Of a stretch of DNA of 64,000 bases, positions 8,532 to 17,406 are shown piece after piece (position 1 is the first letter of the stretch; every line of letters starts with the position of its first letter). The DNA is taken from contig JARKPR010000047.1 of the NCBI GenBank assembly GCA_029975165.1, positions 164,740 through 228,739 on the forward strand, written 5' to 3'. Source of the stretch: Selenomonadales bacterium (GTDB lineage Bacteria; Bacillota; Negativicutes; Sporomusales; UBA7701). The position numbers were made by a program, and so were the translations under genes. The notes below the pieces were generated by a model. The model did no database searches, was not told where the DNA came from, and worked only from the letters and a program-made list of their open reading frames with translations.

Positions 8532-9578
8532 TCACTTCTTGAAAGTCATGAATAGCGGGTCATCGACCGTCGCATGGCGGACTTGGGCGTTGTCAAAGGC
8601 GGCGAATCCGAAGGCATAGCGCTTGTTGAGCTTGTCGAACTGCACGTCAAACTTGCTGCCAGTAACCAGTTTGCGACTGATCACCGAGGTTTGGACGCCA
8701 TCGCTCCACTTGTGGACGATCCTGATGTCCGCTCGGTCGCCTTTCAGTTCATTGGCAATGTACGAGGCCACTTCGTCCCCCGCCTTGAAGCGGCTATCGT
8801 CGAAGGCTACTTCATCGCCGCGCTTGATGTAATAGGTACCACCTTCATTGGCTGCCTTGCCATCGCGGCCCATGAACTCCGGCTTGCCATCCACCAACTT
8901 GATCGGCGTGTAATCGCCTTCGGGGTTGCCCGGATCGCTCTTGCGGCCGGCATTGGGGCTTTCCTTTGCGTCATAACGGGTATGGTCGACGTACTGGTCA
9001 TCGACGAATCCCCACGGCACTGTGCGGCTGCCCTTCATATGCCAAATATCGCCCAATTGCCCTTCTGCGGCGGTGTACTTGTTGCCGTAGGGTTTGCCTT
9101 GGCCCTCATGGCACATCGCCGCGCATCCTTTCTTGTCGAATCCCTTGATCGAGTCGCCGATCGGCCAGATGAACGCCCATTTGTCTTCATAGTAAACGTT
9201 GTCGTCGCCGCCCTTGTTCTCCGGATCGGCGAGTTTCTTCCACGTTCCATCGGCCTGTTTCTGGAACGGGCCCCGACGCCGCGAATCCGTCGGATCGTTG
9301 TACTGGACCAGCATGTAAAGCATGTCCTTGGTGTAAACGGCTTTCAACGTGGCGTTGGTTGCTCCCTGGCCTCCGGCGAAGTTCGCGCCACCCGTCAGTT
9401 CGAACTTCAACGGTTTGGCCTTGGCCCACGCAGGGTCTTTGTCCAGCGATCCGAGATTGGGGGCCGAAGCCACCTTGACCGCGACCAGCGTGTCAGCCGC
9501 CAACGCTGACTGGCAGCCCACGAAAGCCATCGTGACAAGAGCAAACGCCGTGTTTGCGGAAATCATGCTCTGTTTCAT
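8532..9578 (-). CDS. Periplasmic haem protein, ethylbenzene-dehydrogenase-related domain
   Basis: The protein has 348 residues, with a signal peptide (cleavage near residue 28) and then the beta-rich haem-binding domain shared with the gamma subunit of ethylbenzene dehydrogenase and DMSO-reductase-type enzymes. Family marks are AVYTKDMLYMLVQYNDPT, DKWAFIWPI and a late HKWSDGVQTSVISRKL. It contains an unusual haem motif CAAMCH (C152, C156, H157), a CxxxCH spacing rather than CxxCH. It is probably a periplasmic electron-transfer or haem protein. No molybdopterin catalytic subunit is adjacent, so the redox partner is encoded elsewhere. Confidence 0.8.
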   Translation of the reverse strand: MKQSMISANTAFALVTMAFVGCQSALAADTLVAVKVASAPNLGSLDKDPAWAKAKPLKFELTGGANFAGGQGATNATLKAVYTKDMLYMLVQYNDPTDSRRRGPFQKQADGTWKKLADPENKGGDDNVYYEDKWAFIWPIGDSIKGFDKKGCAAMCHEGQGKPYGNKYTAAEGQLGDIWHMKGSRTVPWGFVDDQYVDHTRYDAKESPNAGRKSDPGNPEGDYTPIKLVDGKPEFMGRDGKAANEGGTYYIKRGDEVAFDDSRFKAGDEVASYIANELKGDRADIRIVHKWSDGVQTSVISRKLVTGSKFDVQFDKLNKRYAFGFAAFDNAQVRHATVDDPLFMTFKK

Positions 9579-10142
9579 TGCGCGTCCCCTTTGAATGAAA
9601 ATCCTTTGATCTGAAGTGTCGTAAAAGATCGTTTTTAACTCCCGTGAATATGACTACGAGTTTATCGATAGGTTGCCTTACGCAACATCGGAAAAAAGCT
9701 ATTTCTCGTATCAGATAATTCCTATATGGCGTTTTTCGGATGGATCTGAACACACGACGCAGGGCCAGGGTAATTGGCGGATACGCTTGTTTGACCCAAT
9801 TCGGTCCAGGTTGTGGCGCGCTGATCAACGCATCCGTGGTGCCCAGTGCAGGCGGCGCCGGAAATAGCGGCGCATAATAGCGGTACGGGTGCCTGCGTGG
9901 TTGCGCTTCATGCGCCGCAGGTGTGAAGGTCCGCATTGCTCGGCCAGCGTATTGTCGGAAAATTTCGCCCGACACGGCGATGCGGACATAGCAGCCGGCG
10001 TAACGTCCGGCCACCCGCGTTTATTCGTCACTTATGTCTGACGGGCCCCAATCAACAATCGTGACGCTGTACTTCCCATTCGCCCGGTGCATGGCGAAAT
10101 GGGGTTTCAATGTTTCCCCAGGAAGCATTGATCCACCGAGAC
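9579..10142. other. Gene-poor interval with no convincing gene
   Basis: About 560 bp separate the haem-protein start and the CBS gene stop. Short frames on both strands have no family resemblance or ribosome binding site. A small inverted repeat (GTTGC, 5-nt spacer, GCAAC at 9672-9686) lies about 95 bp upstream of the haem-protein start and could be a regulator site. I see no tRNA or riboswitch. Confidence 0.5.
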
Positions 10143-10556
10143 CTACTTCGTCAGGTAGCACTCTTTGTTCAGTTCGATCAAAGCGGCCAATATCGTGCTT
10201 CGATTAATCATTCCGACCGGCTTGTTGTTCTTGATTACCGGATAGTTGCGCGGCGCGGTCACCGCCATGGTTTGCGCAAGCTCGACGATGGAGGTCTCGG
10301 GGGTCGTGCTTCTCACCGTCGTGGTCATGACGCTGGTGACGCAGGGCGATTCATCGCAATAGAAAGAGTCATTGAGAACCTTGGTCAGGCAATCCTGTTC
10401 CGACACGTAGCCGATCACTATCCCGTCGCTGTTCACAACCGGTGCGCCGGTAATTTTTTCCTTGCATAGAAACAATACCGCGTCGCGCACAGAGGCTTGC
10501 GCGGACAGGACATGTGGCTTGGAATCCATGTAATCCTTCACCAGTATCGACTGCAT
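10143..10556 (-). CDS. CBS-domain protein
   Basis: The protein has 137 residues and is built of two CBS motifs: the first with HVLSAQASVRDAVLFLCKEKITGAPVV, the second with ETSIVELAQTMAVTAPRNYPVI. It would form one Bateman module that binds adenine nucleotides or SAM. I chose ATG 10556 because GGAGG precedes it closely; the frame extends upstream to 10820 without family similarity. No attached effector domain is present, so it probably regulates another protein. It is divergent from the PBP1A gene. Confidence 0.88.
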   Translation of the reverse strand: MQSILVKDYMDSKPHVLSAQASVRDAVLFLCKEKITGAPVVNSDGIVIGYVSEQDCLTKVLNDSFYCDESPCVTSVMTTTVRSTTPETSIVELAQTMAVTAPRNYPVIKNNKPVGMINRSTILAALIELNKECYLTK

Positions 10557-10794
10557 AGGGCCTCCTAGCTGTGCGTTGCGATTCATGATGTTCGTGAAGG
10601 CGAAGTGCCGTTGCTGTGAGCGCTTGCCTCGTCGAAAGTTCAACCCCAAAACGCCGCACCGCCGTGTCTTTGCGGTGATGGATTCCGCTCCCGGCAAACC
10701 GGAACAGAAAGCGGCGATCCGCATCTTGCTGCTGTAGGGGGTAGACTGCGCCTTTCGGCGACTGGCTTGCCAGCCCCTCATCCAGGATCGACGC

Positions 10795-13131
10795 GTGCGT
10801 TTCTTTTCGACAGCAGTCAAGTTTCTTGCCTTGCCCTTTGCGACAGCCAGTTACCGCAATGACCTGCGGCGCACCTTCCTTGCGCTGGGTACTGTCGCTG
10901 CCCTGGTGGTGCTTGTGCTGGTCAGCGCCATGCTGGTGAGCGTCCTGCCCAACCTGCCGGCGTTCGATGTCGTGACGAACTATCGCCCGAAGATACCCTT
11001 GCGGATTTATACGGCCGATGGCGCGCTGCTTGGGGAATTTGGCGAAGAACGCCGGGATTTCACGCCGATCCAGGAGATTCCCCCGGTCTTGAAGGATGCG
11101 CTGCTGGCGATCGAGGATGCGCGATTCTACGAGCACGGCGGCGTCGACTACCGAGGGGTCCTGCGGGCGCTGGCGGCCGATCTGGTCGGCGGTTTTAATC
11201 AGGGAGCCTCGACGATCACGATGCAGGTGGCGCGCACGTTCTTCCTCTCGCCGGTAAAAACCGTGAAGCGCAAACTGACCGAAGTGGTGCTGGCCTACCG
11301 CATCGAATCGGCGTTGAGCAAGGACCAGATCCTCGAGCTCTACATGAACCAGATCTACCTTGGCCAGCGAACGTATGGCTTCGCCAGTGCGGCCCGCACC
11401 TATTTCAGAAAGCGCCTCCAGGACCTGACGCTGGCGGAAGCGGCCATGCTGGCCGGCATCCCGCAAAACCCCGCCAAGCACAATCCGGCCGTCAATCCGG
11501 TACGGGCCAAGGCCCGCCAGGAACTTGTTTTGAAGCGCATGCTGCACCTGGGAAAGATCACCCAGGCGCAGCATGACGGGGCCGTCCGCGAGCCACTCAA
11601 GATCAGTCAGCGCCTGGAGTTCGAGGTCCGCGCCGATCATGTCGCCGAGATGGTGCGCCGGGAACTCTATGCGCAATACAAGGGCGAGGCCTATACCCAG
11701 GGCTTCAATGTCTATACCACGCTCGACAAGGCCGAACAGAACGCAGCCTACGACTCGGTCCGGCGCAATGTGCTGGCCTACGACCAGCGCCATGGTTACC
11801 GGGGGCCGGAAGGTTTCGTCGAACTTCCGGACGATGCGGACGACCAGGAAGAGGCCATCGACCAGATACTGGCCAGGCATCCCAGCAGCGACAATCTGAT
11901 AGCGGCTGTCGTTACCGAAGTCTCGGCCAGGCGCGTGCGCGCCGAACCCGCATCCGGCGACACTCTGGAAATCACGGGCGACGGGCTGCGCTTCGCCGCC
12001 CGTGCGCTGCAGCCGAACGCCAGGATGGATTCCAGGATTCGCGTCGGTTCGGTGATACGCGCCAGCCAGGACGGCAAGGGGCGGTGGTCGATCACGCAGA
12101 TGCCGGAAGTCGACGCCGCATTCGTGGCGCTGAATGCCGAGGACGGTTCCTACCGGGCCTTGGTGGGCGGCTTCGAGTTTTCCCGCAATCAATTCAATCA
12201 CGTCACCAGTGCCTGGCGCCAACCGGGATCGAGCATCAAGCCTTTCGTTTATTCGGCCGCGCTGGAAAAGGGCTTCTCACCCGCTACCCTGCTCAACGAT
12301 GCACCGCTCTCGCTGCCGGGAGGCGAAGGCGGGCAGCCCTGGGAGCCCCGCAATGACGACGGCTTCGACGGCCCGATCAGTCTGCGTCAGGCCTTGGCGC
12401 GCTCGAAGAACGTCGTCGCGGTCCGGCTGCTGCAAGCCATCACTCCGCACTATGCGCGCGACTACCTGCAGCGCTTCGGATTCGACGCCGCCAAACAGCC
12501 GGACAATCTGACCATGACGCTCGGCAGCGGCTCGGTCACCCCGCTGCAGATGGCCTGCGCCTACGCGGTGTTCGCCAATGGTGGATTCACGGTCGCCCCC
12601 CGGCTGATCCAGAAGATCACCGATGCCCGCGGCAACGTGCTGTGGGAAGCGCCGCAGCAACCGGAGAGGCAGGAAGATCAACGGGCCATCGACGTCCGCA
12701 ACGCCTTCATCATCGACAGCATACTGCGCGAAGTGGTCAGAAGCGGCACCGGCGTCGCGGCGTCCCAGCGCCTGGGGCGTACCGACCTGGCCGGCAAGAC
12801 CGGCACCACCAGCGACGCGGTCGATGGCTGGTTTGCCGGCTACGCCGGCAACGTGGTGGCCGTTTCGTGGATGGGGTACGACCAGCCCAGATCGCTCGGC
12901 GGCCGCGAATTTGGCGCGACGCTGGCGTTGCCCATCTGGATCGATTACATGCGCCAGGCGTTGTCCGGCAAACCCCCCAGCGAAAGAAAGCCGCCGCCGG
13001 GCGTTTCCTACGTCGATGGCGACTGGGTGTACGATGAATTCAAGGGCAGCGACGGCGTCAAGACACTGGACGTGGAAGTGTCGCCGTTCAAGTCCATCTT
13101 CGACGCGATAAAGAAGGTGTTTGGGGGCTGA
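10795..13131 (+). CDS. mrcA: Penicillin-binding protein 1A (class A)
   Basis: The protein has 778 residues: one TM helix (about 28-50), a GT51 glycosyltransferase domain and a transpeptidase domain. Catalytic Glu 107 sits in EDARFYEHGG, and GASTITMQVARTFF follows. The transpeptidase has SxxK at 479-482 (SSIK), SKN in the LARSKNVV segment and KTGTT from about residue 668. It polymerises and crosslinks peptidoglycan on the periplasmic face. An OB-like insert between domains (about 310-420) fits the PBP1A type. The start is GTG 10795 with a weak AGGA upstream. The gene is monocistronic here, whereas in many proteobacteria mrcA precedes pil genes. Confidence 0.94.
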   Translation: MRFFSTAVKFLALPFATASYRNDLRRTFLALGTVAALVVLVLVSAMLVSVLPNLPAFDVVTNYRPKIPLRIYTADGALLGEFGEERRDFTPIQEIPPVLKDALLAIEDARFYEHGGVDYRGVLRALAADLVGGFNQGASTITMQVARTFFLSPVKTVKRKLTEVVLAYRIESALSKDQILELYMNQIYLGQRTYGFASAARTYFRKRLQDLTLAEAAMLAGIPQNPAKHNPAVNPVRAKARQELVLKRMLHLGKITQAQHDGAVREPLKISQRLEFEVRADHVAEMVRRELYAQYKGEAYTQGFNVYTTLDKAEQNAAYDSVRRNVLAYDQRHGYRGPEGFVELPDDADDQEEAIDQILARHPSSDNLIAAVVTEVSARRVRAEPASGDTLEITGDGLRFAARALQPNARMDSRIRVGSVIRASQDGKGRWSITQMPEVDAAFVALNAEDGSYRALVGGFEFSRNQFNHVTSAWRQPGSSIKPFVYSAALEKGFSPATLLNDAPLSLPGGEGGQPWEPRNDDGFDGPISLRQALARSKNVVAVRLLQAITPHYARDYLQRFGFDAAKQPDNLTMTLGSGSVTPLQMACAYAVFANGGFTVAPRLIQKITDARGNVLWEAPQQPERQEDQRAIDVRNAFIIDSILREVVRSGTGVAASQRLGRTDLAGKTGTTSDAVDGWFAGYAGNVVAVSWMGYDQPRSLGGREFGATLALPIWIDYMRQALSGKPPSERKPPPGVSYVDGDWVYDEFKGSDGVKTLDVEVSPFKSIFDAIKKVFGG

Positions 13132-13252
13132 CGGGGGAAGGGCTTCAGTCGCCGTCGTCCGGGCTGGCGAAGCGAAGTGCCGCTGCCGTCGAGCCTTCAT
13201 GGCAGGGAGGCTTTACAGTGTTCTCTCGGATGAAGGAAGCGCTGACGAAAAA

Positions 13253-14122
13253 CTACCCCGCCCTGATTCTGCCCAGCCTGCGCCCCAGGCCATTGACCCA
13301 CAGCGAGAACAGGATCACCGTGCCGCCGAGCGCCAGCGTGCGCAGGTTGGCGTCGCGGTTCCAGATCAGCAGGTTGACGATCAGGCCGGCCGGAACGTGC
13401 AGCTCGTTCATGATGGCCAGCGTGCCGGCATCGACCAGCGTGCTGCCCTTGATCCACCAGTACATGCCCAGCGCGGTGGCGAACAGGCCCATCCAGGCCA
13501 GCACGCCCCACTGCATGGCCGTCTGCGGCAGCTTGGCCAGGTCGCCGAAGAGCAGGAAGGAAGGCAGCGCCAGCACCAGCGCGCCGAGGAAGAAGTGACC
13601 GAAGAAGCGGTGCAGCGGCACGTCGGTCGGGTACTTGGCCAGCAACTGGCGGCACAGCACCTGGCCGGCGGCGAAGGTGGCGTTGGCCACCTGCAGCAAC
13701 AGGAAGCCGATCAGGTAGTCGCCCTCGATCTTGTGGAAGCGGATGATGATCCCGCCGCTCACGGCCACGCCGGCGGCGACGAGTGCCCACGGGTTGAAGC
13801 GCCTGGCCAGGCTGTCATCGAGCAGGGTCACGTAGATGGGCGTAAGCACGGTGAACAGCAGCACTTCCGGCACCGTCAGCACGGTAAAGCTGCGGTACAG
13901 GCACAGGTAGGTGACGCCGAACTGCAGCGCCCCGGCCAGCCAGAAGCCGCCGAGCAGGCGCCAGGGCAGGTTGCGCCAGCGGGTGAAGGGGATGAACACG
14001 GCGGCGGCGATGGCCACACGCATGAGCACGGCGAAATCGCTGTCGACCTTGCCGGCGAGGTATTGGCCGATCAGGCTGAAGGAGAAGGCCCAGACGATGG
14101 TGACGAGGATCAGGTATGGCAT
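13253..14122 (-). CDS. EamA-family inner-membrane transporter
   Basis: The protein has 289 residues, ten predicted TM segments in two EamA halves. It opens with MPYLILVTIVWAFSFSLIG, characteristic of the RhaT/YddG-like carboxylate or amino-acid exporter group. I chose ATG 14122 because it begins right before TM1 as in relatives; the frame continues upstream to a GTG at 14176 with no added domain. No substrate evidence. It is the last gene of a same-strand run (Fsr-like MFS, dimeric-barrel protein, this gene) with gaps of 30-90 bp. Confidence 0.87.
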   Translation of the reverse strand: MPYLILVTIVWAFSFSLIGQYLAGKVDSDFAVLMRVAIAAAVFIPFTRWRNLPWRLLGGFWLAGALQFGVTYLCLYRSFTVLTVPEVLLFTVLTPIYVTLLDDSLARRFNPWALVAAGVAVSGGIIIRFHKIEGDYLIGFLLLQVANATFAAGQVLCRQLLAKYPTDVPLHRFFGHFFLGALVLALPSFLLFGDLAKLPQTAMQWGVLAWMGLFATALGMYWWIKGSTLVDAGTLAIMNELHVPAGLIVNLLIWNRDANLRTLALGGTVILFSLWVNGLGRRLGRIRAG

Positions 14123-14212
14123 AGGGGAATTTCGGAGAAAAAAACGATGCAGCGACCAGGGAGAGAACCGCTGCACCGGCGGACAGCCGCACTAGGCATC
14201 GTAATGCGGCGG

Positions 14213-14935
14213 CTATTCCGGTGAGTAGATCGGATTTCCGCAATCTTGCGACATTGCCGCTTCCTGGCTTGATAGCGAGTGACGCATCCGGTAGAGGTTA
14301 GAGACGAGATTGATGCCACCATGTCCTTCTACGGAAGCGGGCGAAAGGACGCTTTCAGCGATCTTTACGACGGCGGCTTCGTCGTAGCCGGTGACCAGTA
14401 CCACCCAGTCCACGCCGCCATCCTTGCCGCGGATACGCTGCTCCTGCGTCATTTCGGGCGTGAGAGCCGCTTCGAACAGGTGGGCGCTGACCAGTCCGGG
14501 GGTTCCCGGCAGAGGTGGCAAGGTTTCGTTGACGAGCCATTCGTGCAACACCCTTTCCCGGCCCGGTTCAGGGCTGAGACGGATCAGCAGCCCGCAGTTC
14601 CCGAGACCGAAGCCGCGGCTGAACGTGACGCGGCAGAAACCCCGGTTCATGCCGCGATAGTGCATCATCATCCGCGCCGTCCACGGACTGGGGTTGTTCA
14701 ACCGATCAAGGTAGGGTGGCGACGCGAGCGTATCGAGATCGGCGACCTCGTACATCACGAAGTAGCGGGCACCTCCGCTCACGGCGGTCCAGCGCGAGCC
14801 GCGCAGGAAACCGGGGATCGACATGCGTTCGTGCAGGTGTTCGAGCGAGTGCCAGTGATCGTGTTCGACAATGCCCTCGGGGGCGATGTCGAACGAGAGA
14901 ATCATTGCCGCTTTTCCGAGTAGTGCCATTTTCAT
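14213..14935 (-). CDS. Conserved protein with a two-fold repeat, function unknown
   Basis: The protein has 240 residues with no signal peptide or TM helix. The opening MILSFDIAPE...HDHWHSLEHLHERMSIPGFLRGSRW suggests a duplicated ferredoxin-like dimeric alpha-beta barrel, as in EthD-like proteins. Internal starts at residues 3 and 11 are possible. It sits between an Fsr-type MFS transporter and an EamA transporter on the same strand, so a role in handling a transported compound is possible but not shown. Confidence 0.65.
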   Translation of the reverse strand: MKMALLGKAAMILSFDIAPEGIVEHDHWHSLEHLHERMSIPGFLRGSRWTAVSGGARYFVMYEVADLDTLASPPYLDRLNNPSPWTARMMMHYRGMNRGFCRVTFSRGFGLGNCGLLIRLSPEPGRERVLHEWLVNETLPPLPGTPGLVSAHLFEAALTPEMTQEQRIRGKDGGVDWVVLVTGYDEAAVVKIAESVLSPASVEGHGGINLVSNLYRMRHSLSSQEAAMSQDCGNPIYSPE

Positions 14936-14965
14936 TTCCTCACGAGGGGCGCAGATGAATTGCCG

Positions 14966-16189
14966 TCACGCCTTGCTTGCCGCCGGCGCTGCAATTGTTG
15001 TTTCCGGGTGCCGGATGTCCGGCAGGAATACGGCGAGCAGGCCGATCAGCGGCAGGAACGCACACAACTTGTAGACGGCAACGATGCCCCACAGGTCGGC
15101 GAGTTGTCCGAGGACGGCTGCGCCAATGCCGGCCAGGCCGAAGGCCAGGCCGAAGAACAGCCCGGATACGGTGCCGATGCGGCCGGGAAACAGTTCTTGC
15201 GCGTAAACCAGGATGGCCGGGAATGCCGAAGCCAGCATGAAGCCGATGATCATCGTCAGCACGACCGAAAGCCCGGGGCCGACATAGGGCAGGGCCAGGG
15301 TGAACGGCGCCACGCCGAGAATGGAGACCCAGATCACGCGTTTGCGCCCGATGCGGTCACCGATCGGTCCGCCAAGCAGTGCTCCGGCGGCCACTGCCGC
15401 GAGGAAATAGAACAGGTGATATTGGGCCGTCTGCGTGTCGAGGGCGTACTGGTGCATCAGGTAGAAGATCAGGTAGCTGTTGATGCTGGCCAGGTAGAAG
15501 AATTTCGAGAAGATGAGCGCGAGCAGGACGGCGAGGGTGCGCAGGATGTGGTGGCGCGGCAGGTCGTGTCCGGAAGAAACCGGGGTCTTTGCCGGCTGGC
15601 GCTGCTGATGCCGGTACCAGCGGCCGATGCCGATCAGCACGATCATGGCCAACAGGGCAATCAGCGAGAAGATCGCTATGCTGCGCTGTCCGTAGGGCAG
15701 CACGATCCAGGCGGCGAGCAGCGGCCCGGTTGCCGATCCGGCATTGCCGCCGACCTGGAAGATCGACTGCGCCAGACCATGGCGCCCACCCGACGCCATG
15801 CGGGCCACGCGCGCGGATTCCGGATGGAAGATCGACGATCCGGTGCCCACCAGTGCGGCTGCCAGCAGAACGACGGGAAAGCTCGCTGCCACCGAGAGCA
15901 AAAGCAGGCCAGTCAGCGTGCACGCCATGCCCAGAGCCAGGGAGTAGGGCTTGGGGTGCCGGTCGGTATAAATGCCGACGACAGGCTGCAGCAAAGAGGC
16001 CGTGCATTGGAAGGTTAGCGTGATCAGCCCGATCTGCGTGAAGTTCAGGCCGAACCCGGTCTTGAACAGCGGGTAGATGGCCAGCATCAGCGACTGGATC
16101 GTGTCGTTGAGGAAGTGCGAGAAGCTGATGGCGCCGAGTACCTTGAAGGCGGGCTGGCGGACGGCGGTGGTGTTCGTGGAGGTGGTCAT
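14966..16189 (-). CDS. MFS transporter of the fosmidomycin-resistance (Fsr) type
   Basis: The protein has 407 residues with twelve predicted TM helices. The family signature ISFSHFLNDTIQSLMLAIYPLFK appears near the start, and the LDTQTAQYHLFYFLAAVAAGALLGGPIGDRIGRK loop is typical of Fsr. Known members are inner-membrane drug/proton antiporters, including fosmidomycin resistance. The natural substrate is unknown. It is the first gene of a three-gene same-strand cluster. Confidence 0.88.
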   Translation of the reverse strand: MTTSTNTTAVRQPAFKVLGAISFSHFLNDTIQSLMLAIYPLFKTGFGLNFTQIGLITLTFQCTASLLQPVVGIYTDRHPKPYSLALGMACTLTGLLLLSVAASFPVVLLAAALVGTGSSIFHPESARVARMASGGRHGLAQSIFQVGGNAGSATGPLLAAWIVLPYGQRSIAIFSLIALLAMIVLIGIGRWYRHQQRQPAKTPVSSGHDLPRHHILRTLAVLLALIFSKFFYLASINSYLIFYLMHQYALDTQTAQYHLFYFLAAVAAGALLGGPIGDRIGRKRVIWVSILGVAPFTLALPYVGPGLSVVLTMIIGFMLASAFPAILVYAQELFPGRIGTVSGLFFGLAFGLAGIGAAVLGQLADLWGIVAVYKLCAFLPLIGLLAVFLPDIRHPETTIAAPAASKA

Positions 16190-16365
16190 TCTGTACTGAG
16201 GGAAGAGGGTTGGGGATGGGTGAGCGCGTGAATTCCGTCAGCTCGCGCCAGACGAGGCGCCCTGTAATCGACATCATGAGCACTATACGAGATTGCGTGA
16301 ATGTTCGTCTCCCCGGCTAACGGTCAAGGCTATTCGTCGAAGGGAATGGGCGTGCCGCCAAGCGC

Positions 16366-16953
16366 CTATTTCCGGGCAGAAACCAGCACGTCCTGAAGCC
16401 GGGCGAGATCTTCCTGCAGCAGCAACGGGTCGTGGTCGCGCATGGGCTGGAAAACGACTTCGCGTCCCCTCCGACGCAGTTCCTCCTGCAGCGCCTTCAT
16501 GAAAATCCCGGATTCCTCGCGCAAACCCTCCGGCCCGTGGTGAATGGCGCAGCCTGGGCTGCGCGGGTTGCCGCCGACGACGGCCAGCAACTCGCATCCC
16601 TGCGACAGATAGCCCTCGATGCGGTCGGCCGTGTCCACGGCCAGCGCGTGGCAGCGGCTTCGTCCGTGTTCGCTGTCGAGCGCCTGGCGCAGGCTTTGTC
16701 CCACGGCTCGTCTGCGCTCGAAGCCGAGCGCGGTGACTTCCGGGCAAGGCATTTGCAGGATACCCACATCATGCGCATGGCACTGTTGCAGCAAGGCGAA
16801 ATTCATTGCCGGAAAACAGGCAGCGCCGGTATCCCGAGCATTCTGGTTGAGCACGCACTCGATGACGGCGATGAAACGGCGGCCTCTGGTGACTTCCGTC
16901 GGCGCGGTCATTCCGAGCAGTCCTTTCATTACGGCAACGGATTTTCGGAGCAT
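16366..16953 (-). CDS. DUF523-like (TudS-related) protein
   Basis: The protein has 195 residues. Two segments resemble DUF523/thiouracil desulfurase proteins: an early IECVLNQNARDTG cysteine loop and a later NPRSPGCAIHHG...GIFMKALQEELRRRG segment. Four cysteines (in ECVLN, AACFP, PCPEV and SPGC) could hold an Fe-S cluster. Whether it desulfurates thiouracil is unknown. The start is uncertain: ATG 16953 has AGGGAA upstream, while ATG 16911 has AAAGGA and is closer to the conserved region. It is divergent from the half-length TauE gene. Confidence 0.6.
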   Translation of the reverse strand: MLRKSVAVMKGLLGMTAPTEVTRGRRFIAVIECVLNQNARDTGAACFPAMNFALLQQCHAHDVGILQMPCPEVTALGFERRRAVGQSLRQALDSEHGRSRCHALAVDTADRIEGYLSQGCELLAVVGGNPRSPGCAIHHGPEGLREESGIFMKALQEELRRRGREVVFQPMRDHDPLLLQEDLARLQDVLVSARK

Positions 16954-17026
16954 GGTGCGGTGTTCCCTAACTTATAATCCGGCGATCGTTTGAAAACAAA
17001 CCGGTGTTTGTGAAAGGGTAGCAGAG

Positions 17027-17395
17027 ATGCACGTGGCGATTCTGATTCTGATTGGCCTGGGGGCCGGGATGAGTTCCGGAGTGTTTGGCATCGGCGGCGG
17101 TGTGTTGATTGTGCCGGCCTTGGTCTATTTGCTCGATTTTCCGATGCACAAGGCCATCGGCACCAGCCTCGCCGTGCTGTTGCCACCGATCGGCGCGGCT
17201 GCCGTTTTCGCCTATTACCGCGCCGGGCAAATCGACTGGCAGGCGGCCGTGATTCTTGCCGCAACGGTGTTTATCGGTGCCTGGCTCGGTGCGATGGTGG
17301 CGACCAGCCTGAACGAGAACTGGCTGCGCAACCTGTTCGGCGTGTTCTTGATCGGCTTGGGCGGCTACACGCTGTTTTTCAGCAAGGCGGCCTGA
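17027..17395 (+). CDS. Half-length TauE/SafE (TSUP) membrane protein
   Basis: The protein has 122 residues and four TM segments. The motif SSGVFGIGGGVLIVPAL is the N-terminal TSUP repeat; a normal TauE/SafE protein has two such halves (about 250 residues). The stop is clean with no sign of a frameshifted second half, so this is either a natural half-unit that dimerises or a fixed truncation. It may move a sulfur compound or organic anion across the inner membrane. AAAGGG precedes the ATG. Confidence 0.8.
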   Translation: MHVAILILIGLGAGMSSGVFGIGGGVLIVPALVYLLDFPMHKAIGTSLAVLLPPIGAAAVFAYYRAGQIDWQAAVILAATVFIGAWLGAMVATSLNENWLRNLFGVFLIGLGGYTLFFSKAA

Positions 17396-17406
17396 CCAGA
17401 TTGTCG

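Noticed and set aside
10369..12222. 617-residue minus-strand open frame opposite the PBP1A gene
   Set aside because: It lies antisense to a gene with all PBP1A motifs; its composition (His, Gln, Arg, Asp rich) is that of a GC-rich shadow frame.
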